The notes under the pieces were generated by a model. That model did no database searches, was not told the DNA's origin, and saw nothing but the letters and a program-made list of their open reading frames with translations. From the NCBI GenBank assembly GCA_003427395.1, contig BFEA01000150.1, positions 827,396-891,395 of the forward strand: 64,000 nt of DNA. Direction: 5' to 3'. The translations under genes and the position numbers were made by a program. Shown here piece after piece: positions 1-9,769 of this stretch (within the stretch, counting starts at the first letter, position 1; every line of letters begins with the position of its first letter). This DNA comes from Chara braunii (lineage: Eukaryota; Streptophyta; Charophyceae; Charales; Characeae).

Positions 1-68
1 AATAGCAGTCGTCTATCTAGCCAAACGAATGGGGAAGGCGGGGAGAGGAGAGGGAGGCAGGGAGGGCA

Positions 69-115
<47 letters not shown>

Positions 116-155
116 AGAGCAGTCGTCCATCTAGCCAAAACGAATGGGGAAGGCG

Positions 156-199
<44 letters not shown>

Positions 200-235
200 C
201 ACAAGAGCAGTCGTTTGTTTTGCCAAAACGAATGT
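1..235. repeat. Tandem triplication with expanded GA microsatellites
   Basis: A unit beginning AGCAGTCGTC and continuing into a CCAAA(A)CGAATG stretch occurs three times, starting at about 4, 118 and 206. The first two units run on into GGGGAAGGCGGGGAGAG and then into pure GA runs (about 83-112 and 158-198). The long translations in this stretch are only ER/SL dipeptide runs and are not genes. Confidence 0.9.
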
Positions 236-420
236 GGATGCAAAAACGGCTGGAATACATGCATACATGCATGCATGGGGGCGAGCGGGCAGGTCTCCTC
301 TTCTCGCATAATGCCTCGTCGCCCTCCTCCTCGGTGGTGTGCACCCCCTCTTCCGCCACCTCCGCAGAGGTCCAACGTCGGCAATGCCAATAACGAAAGC
401 GTTTATCCGCGATTTTAAAA

Positions 421-1000
421 GCCGAAAGCGTCGCCGATTGCGACAGCGTCGACTATGATTTCCTTCTTTTTTTCTTCAAAAAACTAATCTATATTTTTCC
501 CTCAATCTTGTTTGTATATATTTATTGTCCTCATCTATGGACCTAGTTGACTACTCGCCATCCGCCACAATTCGTTTTTTTTTTTTTTTTCATAGCCAAC
601 ACAGGCAATATGGGTGTGGATGAAACGGACATGTAGCGCTATAGCTACTTGTTGTTTAGTTCAAGGGGTTGGCGGGGGGTAGGGGGAGGTGCAGTGTGCC
701 AGTGACTGGCCATCGCTCGGTGCTAGCGCCGCTGATTTCCCCCGTCCGCAATGCCTGCCCACCCCTTGTCACCGTGATGAGGGACTGGTACAGCCTTTCT
801 CTCGCACCACAACTGTGGTGCAAACCTACCCCGTGGGCTGGGGAGAGATCCGGGTTGGTTGGTGTTCCCCCGTACTATAAATAAACTACTGAGAGGATGA
901 GATAGATGCGTACTACCAAGAACAGATGAAATATAGATTGAGAGAAGAATATAGATTACTTTTTTTTTTGAAAAGGGCGTGGTGGAGGTGGAAAAATTGG
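421..1000. other. Anonymous sequence, no gene seen
   Basis: There is a T-homopolymer near 573-590 and a G-rich patch near 667-690. I see no recognisable coding region, RNA gene or repeat arm here. Confidence 0.6.
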
Positions 1001-1007
1001 GGAATAT

Positions 1008-1290
1008 CCAACGGCCTAGCTCAGTTGGTAAGGCACACAAGTGGCATTCAGTTGGTCTTGGGTTCAATCCCCATTGGCCTCATGTACCTTCCTGGGCATG
1101 CTCTGCTGATGTTCATAGTGGGAGGGGTACTCAGGGAGTGGCCACTCAGATGATGCTCGGTCCCTCTGCTACCGACTGTCCCCTGGCCGGTGCCCCCCAG
1201 TGGGGGATCCCTGAAGGCTATCAGGCCACCCTAAGGCTATCAGGCCACCCTGGGCTGAAAAGGCCACCGTTGTCAGATTAGACACAAGAT
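1008..1290 (+). repeat. SINE-A copy 1, tRNA-derived
   Basis: A pol III A box (TAGCTCAGTTGG, 1017-1028) is followed about 33 bases later by a B box (GGTTCAATCCC, 1061-1071), the spacing of a tRNA gene. The T arm can form (TGGG/CCCA), but the acceptor strands do not pair, so this is a tRNA-derived repeat head and not a functional tRNA. The body after 1080 includes a direct duplication of AAGGCTATCAGGCCACCCT (about 1213-1250). A second copy of the head lies at 25573-25645 on the minus strand. The 3' boundary is uncertain. Confidence 0.75.
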
Positions 1291-1913
1291 TGAATTTACC
1301 TGGGCTGGTTAGTCCGATGATAATACCTCAAGGCCATCGCCCTTTTAAAATAAAAAAAACATTGGGGAATCTTCTCTGTATCGAAAAAACCTGAATCGGG
1401 GAGGGAGGGGCGCCGCGGCTGGGTGACTGCGCTAGGGTGCACTAATTTTTCGGTCGCTCCGAAACGGCGTTGGCTCGGGTCGACGGTATGCCTAGGTTTT
1501 TGTCGGTCGACGCCGCGCCCTACCTCGTCGTTCACCCCGCCATCGTGACGGGCCACGAAGAACTCACCATAGCCACTCATCGTGGTTACCGGCTAAGGCC
1601 GGATAGAAGGTCTTTCGAGGTAGCCAGTCGGACTTTGATCCCCTTCGGTTGGAAGATCGTATGTAGACGAGCGACATCTAGCTCGAGGAAGAGATGTCTA
1701 TGATATAAGCAACAGAAAGTTGTCGTCATCAAGATTTAGGGTTGTGCACCTACTTAATCAACTACAACAGGGGCTGAATGGAGTAGAAGGGGAATGGTCG
1801 AAGGAACCTAGGTGGTGCATTAGCCGAACTCGGAGGGTATAGGAGGAGAAGTTTTGGAAAGGAGCATCGACTTTCATTTTATGATTGGCGGGGCGCTAAG
1901 AAGGGAGAGTTGA
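1291..1913. other. Anonymous stretch, possibly the LINE-1 5' UTR
   Basis: No convincing protein or RNA is visible. The stretch lies directly upstream of the first recognisable LINE-1 ORF1 codons, so part of it may be that element's 5' untranslated region. I cannot see the 5' junction or a target-site duplication. Confidence 0.35.
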
Positions 1914-4230
1914 TTGACCTCTACTTGGAGGGAGAAAGTTGAAGGCCAGATGGAGATAAGGGGACCAAGGGAAGGGAGAGGAGGGGGCAGGTCTCCTCCC
2001 CCTCGTCCTCCCGAGATAAACTTTTGGGCGATAGAGGACAGAACAAGACCGTCTATTGGGCAGTGTTACGATGAGGGGGTGGTTCACCTGGTTGAGAATG
2101 TGGGGCGAATGGTTATTGACGAGAGGGGCAAAAGATTTCGAGTCAATGAATCGGTTGACGCAATAAGGGAGAGATGGCTTAAAGAAAGAACAATGACTTT
2201 CATCTTCCAGGATGAGGCCAGGGTTCTTACCCGGAGTGTGAAAGAAGATTTGGTGAGGGCTTATGAAGATGGGTGGATGGCCAGACGCCTGTTTGACCCG
2301 AGCATTCGGCGGGGGAGAGTAAAGTTTGAAAGCCCAAACATGGCTGATCCAGAAGCGCACTATCAAATTAAACCTATGAGGGAAATAGTACCTAGTGTTA
2401 GTCAAACCTTGGATGACAAAGCTGGAGCTTAAGGAGTTGAGGTTGAGGGAAGCGGAACGGGTACCGTTGGATGCTATGTGCTATCTACCCTCAGTTGTGG
2501 AAGGATTAATTGGAGGAGTAAAATGCATGCACCCCCCAGAAGCTGATAGAACAAAGCCTAAGTTGATGAACATCAAGCTGGACATGGATCCGCATGCAAG
2601 GTTCAGAGTGGAGGACACCCTATCTATCGAGTCTCCAAAAGGCGAACTCTGGACTGTCCAAGTGGCAACTCCTTACTCTGACTGGTGTCGGCAGTGTCGC
2701 TGGTACTTTCGTACGGAGGATGAGTGTCCAAGGCAAACAAAGCTAGGCACAAGCAGGAACTGGTCAAACTCCAGACTGCCACGTCAACAGCCACTGATAC
2801 GCCAATAAGAAGGGCAGAGTTCTCAAAGGGTCAACGAGGCCTCAAATCTCCAAGTCCCGAACCGGCAGGCCCCAACACAGCAGGTTCAACCTCAGGACAG
2901 GGCACCCTCAGGATCAGTACCATCTCGGCCCTAAGGGCAGACAGTCCCAGATCAAGCAGCAGTGCAACAGATGCAACATTGGGTGCAGTATGAGGCAGAC
3001 ACACAGATCCTGGGTCAGAACTGTAAGAGTCTGGACCCGGCTTTTGTGAATCATAGTCAGGCGATAAGACAACCACCCGGTCCTCCGCTACCAGGTAGCT
3101 TCCTAATGGCACCGTGGTCGCACCCAGCTTCGTGGCCCAGGGGGCCGGTCCCCGTTCCAGTCCCAGCCCCAGTCCCCTATGGCGTCGCATATCAGCAGCA
3201 TGGCGGACCGCCAAGGGGACCTTCATCGTGTCAGGGGTGCGATGATCCAAGATGTCAAGGCTCCCGATTCCAAAATCCAGTGTTTCATCTGGTACCAACC
3301 TGTGCGTACGGGTGGCAGGAAAGGCTCGGAAGGGAAGATGGTACGATACCATTGTCATCCCCACATGCAGAATCAACCTACATTCGAAATAGGCAAATGC
3401 ATGGACAAGAAAGGCAGAGGTCTCAGAAATACAGGGGTTACCACTCAGCCAGGGTTTCTAGAAGGGGTCATACGGAAACATTGGGAGAAGCACGTGTTGA
3501 CCCCCTGGAAGGAGCCCTAGGAGGGGAGGAAGGAGCACTGTCTCAAGCCTCCTCGAGTTCAATGTCGAGAGTATTGATGGGGAGCGACTTTGTAGGAGAC
3601 GACCGAATGCTGGGGGGAACAGACTTTTTGCAGGCGGAACGTTTAATGTCCTCAACATGGAGCTCAGGAGGATCACAAAGGAGGAGAGGGGGTGAGTCAG
3701 ACACCTCTAGTAAGCGGGGTTACAGAACCCAACGGGAACGCGACCCCCGCCCGATGGAGAGAAGGGTGGTCCCTATTGTATGTGCCATGGCGGGGAGCTC
3801 TGCATTGTTTTTGGGATTGTCACAAGCATAGAGCAGGCCCTACCTCCCGTCTGTACCTACAGACAAAACACCCTTGCCTGGGGAGATATTGACGAGGTCA
3901 AAGTTCTTATTCGAGGACACCTTTCCTATCAGGATTATTCCCCGTTAAATAATGATTAGTATCACAGTCCCCCTGGAGGTGAAAGTTTTGAAATTGTATT
4001 TTCCGCTCTTGGACGCCCGCCTGGACCCTGAAACTGGAGAAGCCCTCACTCAAGTAGGGGTAAAGTGGTTTAACCTGAACGCAGTACGGCAGGCGAATAG
4101 CCATGAGCTAGACTCCATTGCCATAACACAAGAGGTGTCGGCGCTGGTGCTGCTCCAAGTGAACGACAAGCTGCCAGAAGTACAGAATCTCCGCTCCAAG
4201 TTTCTGCTAGACTCCATGGTAGAAGAGTGA
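1914..4230 (+). pseudogene. LINE-1 ORF1 (broken)
   Basis: ORF1 proteins of LINEs bind RNA and act in the retrotransposition particle. The N-terminal part (1914-2432) contains a region with WLKERTMTFIF and VRAYEDGW that aligns with the same part of LINE-2 ORF1. A frameshift near 2400 moves the reading to 2395-2808, where WCRQCRWYFRTEDECP (about 2680-2735) gives a CX2C...C cluster, the counterpart of WCKKCRWYYHTED in LINE-2. After that the frame is lost repeatedly across a Pro/Ser/Arg-rich region (about 2800-3700), and a last piece lies at 3952-4230. The start at 1914 is the first ATG of the conserved block; the true start could lie further upstream. The exact ORF1 family was not identified. 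Confidence 0.7.
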
Positions 4231-4372
4231 CACTCGTCTACAGAGTCGAGCCAATCAAGGGACAGTCAGGGTCGTAGCCCAATGCATCAATCCCCGATCA
4301 GGAGAGAATCAAGATGGGCAGATGAACCCTCAGAATCCCGCATCCAAGAACAGGCGGAAGAAAATGTAATTA

Positions 4373-5023
4373 ATGGTTAAATTGAAGTTGGCCACTTGGA
4401 ATGTGCGGGGTTTGGGGGACACAACGGGGAAGGAAAAAAAGAAAAGGGTGAAGTCTTGGATGTTTCAACAAAAGATAGACTGCATGGGACTTCTGGAAAC
4501 CAAGCTGGATTAAGCAAAACTGCAATCAGTCCAGAAATGGGGAAACAGTCCGCAATATTGGTCCCCAGCACAAGGGACAAGGGGTGGTACTGCAATCCTA
4601 CTGAACAGGAAGCTACAGGCAGATGTGTTGGATGCAGAAACGGACCTGTGGGGAAGATGGGTATGGGTCCGACTGCATACAGGACAGACAGAGTGGGTGG
4701 TGGTGTCGGTGTATGCACCCACCGACCCAACTCAAAGAGCGCTGTTTTTTCAGAACTTGAGGGGGATTATCCCTGAAACAGACAATCTAATGGTGATAGG
4801 GGACTGGAACCTATCCCTGGATGAGGCGTTGAGCAGGAATTCCCACACAACAGGGAGAAGAGATACCGTGGCTCTTCGTGAGTTGATGAAGGATCGGGAC
4901 CTGTCAGACCCCTTTCGGTCTCTGAATCCGGAAGAACCAGGGTACACTTGGTACTCGAATATCAGGAGGGATGGAGACCAGCAGGAAGTAATTAGACACA
5001 GGCTTAGACTATGCATTAGTTAG
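4373..5023 (+). pseudogene. LINE-1 ORF2 endonuclease domain
   Basis: This is the apurinic-endonuclease-like (EEP) domain that nicks target DNA for target-primed reverse transcription. The ATG at 4373 opens a frame with TWNVRGLG (the N of the first conserved block), LLETK (catalytic E region), WVVVSVYAP, MVIGDWN (the DWN motif) and later PGYTW. One in-frame TAA at 4511-4513 separates the first 46 codons from the rest; both sides are in the same frame. The frame is lost after about 5023, near the RHRLRLCIS segment that corresponds to the RLD block just before the final SDH motif. ORF2 begins about 140 bases after the last ORF1 piece. Confidence 0.85.
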
Positions 5024-5284
5024 CAAGGAGTTGGTTCAAGGGGTGACTCAGGGTTCGACAAATCAGATACCCGCTCTCGGATCATAAACCAGTTCTAGTG
5101 CATCTTGTGTTGGCTGGAGGTGGGGAAAGAAGGAGTTATTTTAAGTTAAACAGTCGGAATTTGGAAGATCAAGGATTGGTAGATTGGGTTCGGGAACAGA
5201 TGGATTCTTGGCATTCTAACAAGACCTCACTTTGCATCTACGGCGGACTAGCTAGACGGAGGTCTGGCGATTATCTCCGGGGTT

Positions 5285-7018
5285 TTGGATGTTAGCTCCC
5301 GAATTCTGGCCAGGGACCGCAACAGGGAAGAAGAACTGTGTAGAAGGAGGGTGGAGGATGTCGAGAGAAAGATGGAGATGCATCATATCTCAGAGCTGGT
5401 CTGGGCGAAAGAAAGGGAGATAAGATCGGCTGAATGGGAGAAGCTGCAAGTGGATAAAAAGTCAAGATGGGAGGAAACACAAAAAGTAAAGGGGATACTG
5501 GTGCATGACCAGATGACCAGAGAAACTTTCCGCAAACTGCTACCAAGTTCCTCGTTTCAGCAGGTGGTGCAGTTGGACCACCCCTTTGATCAGAGAGCAC
5601 TCCAAGCGATGTCCCAGGAGGAGATGTTGGAATACGCCAGGATCTACTACACAAACATACTTACGGCTAGAAGGACAGAGGACTATGTGGACACAAACCT
5701 CTCACAAGAGGTGAACATGTGGGAAAATACCGCAATCCTGTTAGTTGTAGTGGATAGGCTGGCGCTAGATAAACCAATTACAGAAGGGGAGTTGAAGCAA
5801 ACAGTGAAAGAGATGGCTCCTGGAAAATGTCCGGGTAGACACGGGCTGACGGTAGAGTTCTACAGGGCTTGTGGAGATGTGTTACTGCCTTCGCTGGTGG
5901 AAGTGTATAATGAGGTGATGTGAAAAGGGAAGTTAGGAGGTGCCATGACTCACGGGGTCATCTTTGTGATGTTTAAGAAAAGGGATAATGCCAACATCCG
6001 TAACTATCGGTCTATCTCACTTTTGAATGTTCGTTATAAGTTGCTCGCCAAAACGTTGGCCTTGCGGTTGGGTAGAGTTCTCCCAAAGTTAGTAGAGAGG
6101 GACCAGGGGGCCTTTGTGCAAGGGCGCTCGATCTTTGTGAACATTCTAACGGTCATAGAGAGCATTGTGGTGATATAGGAGGAGAATCTGGACCTGGCAA
6201 TCTTGCTGTTGGATATGGAGAAGGCGTATGATCGAGTAGGATGGTCCTTTGTGTTGACCACCGTGCGGAAGATGGGTTTTGGCCAAGGCTTTTGCAAGTG
6301 GGTCATTGCGATGTACACCTTGTCCACATCAGCAGTCCAAGTGAATGGGCACCTCTCCAAGCTTTTCCAGCTATCAACATCGCTGCACTAAGGTTGTCCC
6401 TTAGCTCCACTCTTGTTCGTGCTACAGCTGGAAGTTCCACTCAATCGCATTCATAAGCACCCCCAGATTCGAGGATTACCGCTGACTGCCGACAGAGACT
6501 GTCGGACAAAAGCGCTAGCAGATGACTTATTTCTAATTTCCGCTAACACAGTTGAGTCACTGGAGACGGTTAAGTCGGTGTTGTGGGAGTATTCCGTGCT
6601 TTCAGAAGCCTCGGTCAACTGGAATAAGTCCACCTACATTTTGCCAGAAGGGAGGGAACTGCAAGGAGAGTGGGGAATGCAGAGGGTAAATTCAGAAACT
6701 AGAGAAAGGTTCTTGGGCGTAATGGTGAGCACTCAAGCCATGAGCATTACCCAGGGGGCGATCTGCAACAGAAGGCCAAAGCGAGACTGAAGAGTTGGGG
6801 TCCAGCTTGACACCTCTCGCTATATGGAAGAGAGCTGGTGGCAAAATGTTGCACTTTTCTCCCTACTTTGGTTTGTGGGGTCAGTGAGGGAGCTGGCAGT
6901 TGCGGTGGTGACTGAAATCAAGCGGCTAGCAGCGAGGTTCCTGTGGAAGCCCAGAGCACTGGCAGAGGGGGGGGGGGGGGTTCACGAAGGTTGCATGGGA
7001 TCTTGTTGTATGTTCTAA
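5285..7018 (+). pseudogene. LINE-1 ORF2 reverse transcriptase domain
   Basis: This is the reverse transcriptase that copies the element's RNA onto nicked DNA. A charged, helical linker (5285-5800) leads to KEMAPGKCPGRHGLTVEFY (the usual PGPDG-type entry block), then NYRSISLLNVRYKLLAK, QGAFVQGRS, LLDMEKAYDRVGW (first catalytic Asp), GCPLAPLLF and the ADD active site (LADDLFLIS, about 6515-6540), then FLGVMVS. In-frame stops occur at about 5923, 6178 and 6391, and there is a frame change near 6413. A G-homopolymer at about 6967-6980 marks another frame change. The protein is clearly non-functional. Confidence 0.88.
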
Positions 7019-7208
7019 GGAACAGGGAGGTCTGGGTCTCATAGACCCACAACAGAAGAATCAGGCGCAGTTGAGGCAATGGCTGTCCCGGGTGGTGATG
7101 GCATAAGAGAAGGAAGACTGGATTTTACTTGCAGAAAAGATCCTGATGCGTGAATGACAACTGTGCAGGCCAGAGGATGTCTGGCTGCGTTTTTTTACGG
7201 ACTCCCTG

Positions 7209-8642
7209 ATGAAAGCTAGATTAAAATCAGAGTTTTGGGAGGCTGTGAGGAGAGCTTGGGTCAAACACTCACCTGACATCAGGACGCCTCCGACGTCGAA
7301 AGAGGAAGTCCTCCGGCAGGGATTGTTCGAGAACCCCATGATAATTGGTTTAGATGGTAGACCGTTTCCAGCAGATTCCTCTCGGGGCTCTTTTGGAAAA
7401 GCCTGGATTCAGAGAGGTGTCTTAAGAATTGCAGACTTATGGTCAACCCTCCTGGGCTCATGGAAGCATTTTGGAAACCTACAGCCGAAACTACAAGGCC
7501 TGTGGCATACAGAAGAGCATTGGGAAATGATCATACAAGCGATCCCAGCCCAGTGGAACGCCCTGTTGGGATCAGAGGGAATGGACCCAGAGGGTACGTG
7601 GTACGTTGCCCCCCCAACAGAGGAGGGACAGAGTGTTTGGAGGGTGCAGGGCTTGACTACGAGAGGTTTTCGTGAGGTACAAAAGTGGTTAATTAAGGAT
7701 CATACAACTACTTTGCACCTTGCAGGAGAGGATATAGTTCGTCAGTGGAACAATCCACCTGAAGCCAGAGTGATATAGACTTTCGACAAGAGAGGCAGGT
7801 TGACTTCCACTGTGTGGGTAGGTAAAGTACCCTTGAGGGAACTAGCAATAGACCCAATGGCATGAAGTTGGAGTGGAGGATCTGTTTCAAGGGAGCATCC
7901 CCAGGGCTTGGATTTGACAAACTACTCAGTGCGAGAATCATATAGCCTGACAGGCTGCAGAGAGAGGAGTCCTGCAGGTGTAGCAATTGCTAGGTGGGGC
8001 GCGGCCTTAAGTACTAACCTTCAGGGGAGAGAGGGCGACTTTCATAAACTGTGGTCAACTTTATTATTGATTCCGGATCGGAAGCAGGCCAGGCTCTTGT
8101 GGATGCTCTCCCTGTTTGTCACGCCATCTGCTGTGTGGCTGAATAGTCGAGGGATGGAGGTGCCCCTGAAGTGTCCCCGTTGCTCTTGGCCCTTCGAATC
8201 CACCAAACATCTTTGGTGGGACTGCCCAGCATCAAGGAGAGTGTGGAGGTGGTCGGAAGATCACTGGCAGAGGCTAGGGGGTGAAGGGACTGTGTAGGAT
8301 GAGCAGTGGACATTACTGGGCTTTGTTGAAGCAGATCACACTGGGAAAAAGGGTTGGCGATATGTGGCACACGTGGCAAGGGTGGTAATCTGCTCAACCA
8401 TTTGGATGGACAGGAATCGTGCCAGATTTGAAGGTCGCCCCCTCTCAGACAACGAGATAAAATTGAGCATTAAGAGAGGTTTGAGAAGGGCTATCTGGGC
8501 TGATTGGCGGGGGAAAGTCAAGTGTAGGCGGGGACCGAAAAGGCAACTTTGGTGGTTCTTAAGGTCATGGGGAAAAGGGAACCAGCTGGTTGGGGTTCAT
8601 ACCACCCGCGGTCTAGTGGTTGCAGAATGGTTGTATAGGTGA
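7209..8642 (+). pseudogene. LINE-1 ORF2 C-terminal region with zf-RVT-like motif
   Basis: This continues the ORF2 polyprotein after the reverse transcriptase. At about 8150-8260 it reads CPRCSWPFESTKHLWWDCPA, a CX2C...H...C cluster typical of the zf-RVT domain of plant LINEs, followed by W and RN residues (IWMDRNRARFEG, about 8400-8440) also typical of that tail. Several frame changes occur (around 7780, 7908 and 8297). The last recognisable codons end with a stop at about 8640. No RNase H domain is visible. Confidence 0.8.
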
Positions 8643-9124
8643 GGAATAGAAGCTGTTAGTAGTAGGGTAAACTTAGGGACCAGGGTATCTCGGTCGGTAG
8701 GGGGGAGGCTAGAGAGTGCCAAGGTAACAACCAGGACACTCGGTTGAGTAGGGACGCAATGGTCCTGTAAGAGAGTGTCAATGAAATAAGGAATTTTCTG
8801 TTCCACGGGGTCGGGTACACCCGGTCGTCGCTTTAGATGGGTAGGAGTAGTCTGTTGTTCCTCTTAAATCTAAAGGGAAGGAAGCAATTTGCAGATTTGG
8901 ATTGTGTTAACTCGGCCCTCCGGCTATGGGCAACGAAGTAGAATCCTTTCTCAGAGATTTTTGCAGATCGACCTAAAAGCAGTGTTTCGTAGACCTAGGA
9001 ATTTGCCTCCATAAGCTGTCGGGATAACTCCGGGTTGAATTGTGAGGTCCCCGACCTCTTTACATGCATTGTTTTTTATTAATAAAGGTTTTCGTTTTGA
9101 AAAAAAAAAAAAGAAAAAAAAAAG
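8643..9124 (+). other. LINE-1 3' UTR and A-rich tail
   Basis: This non-coding stretch ends in an AATAAA-like signal (TTATTAATAAAGG, about 9077) and an A run broken by one G (about 9100-9124). The block near 9031-9059 matches the 3' end of LINE-2, which supports this as the true 3' end. Confidence 0.75.
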
Positions 9125-9769
9125 GATTCGATCGCACAATACTGTAAACTCAAGATAACATCGGTGGTTAAATGGAACTGAGTTGCATCTGGATTTCCAG
9201 GGATATTAGGCAATACAGTTGGTCAAGGGGGGTTCTACGACAACTCTCGTTTTATACGGTGTCGAGCGCATCGGTCCAAAAAAGGGGACCCTCCCGACCG
9301 CGTCACCCAAGACTTTGCAGGACTTGTCGTAAAGCGTTGCTGGTCCGGCCGAGTGCACCAGCCATACCTCGCACGAACCCCTACAACAGGATAGGGTCAC
9401 TCGAGGTACAACTAACCTCCACCCGTGGGAGCTATCACCATCCCTTATGTGGGTGTATCTCCGCCGAGCTACCGAACCACATGCGAAGGTTTTTCGTATG
9501 TAGTCGCAGAAGTGGCCCAGCGGAGGGCGTTTCCCATTCGCTGTAGCATTGGGGGTACACGCGGTTAACGTCCAAATCGGAGGCGTTGATCTCTCAAACA
9601 CGGTTCTACGCTGATCGACTAAGACGGTCAAATCTAACCACGCTATACATCTCACAAAACAAAAATTGAATATGTAAATCGTGCCTAGTCTCTTTTTCAC
9701 ATCCGACCCATAACTTCTAATAGCTTAAATTGGTTGGTATTGCGTGCGAGACTTTGAATGAATATCACG
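9125..9769. other. Anonymous sequence between LINE-1 and the composite repeat
   Basis: Long but unremarkable reading frames exist on both strands with no recognisable motif. I support no gene here. Confidence 0.5.

Larger units (their letters stand above)
1914..9124 (+). mobile_element. LINE-1: decayed non-LTR retrotransposon
   Basis: The element has an ORF1 with a zinc-knuckle-like cluster, an ORF2 with an APE-type endonuclease, a reverse transcriptase and a C-terminal CX2C...H...C domain, then a 3' UTR and an A-rich tail at about 9100-9124. This is the plan of plant L1-like LINEs. Stops and frameshifts are spread through both ORFs, so the copy is dead. It is homologous to LINE-2 (18112-25021) in ORF1, ORF2 and the 3' tail: both carry a GGGTYGAATTGTGRGGTCC-like block shortly before the poly-A (about 9031-9049 and 24950-24968). 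Confidence 0.9.

Noticed and set aside
29-418. Long open frames on both strands across the GA repeats
   Set aside because: They translate the dinucleotide repeat (ER and SL runs) and have no domain; clean frames are expected in such repeats.
1011-1080. A functional tRNA gene
   Set aside because: A and B boxes are present, but the acceptor stem does not pair and the same head is attached to repeat bodies elsewhere.
5292-5654. 120-codon minus-strand frame inside LINE-1
   Set aside because: It is the antisense shadow of the LINE-1 linker and reverse transcriptase region.
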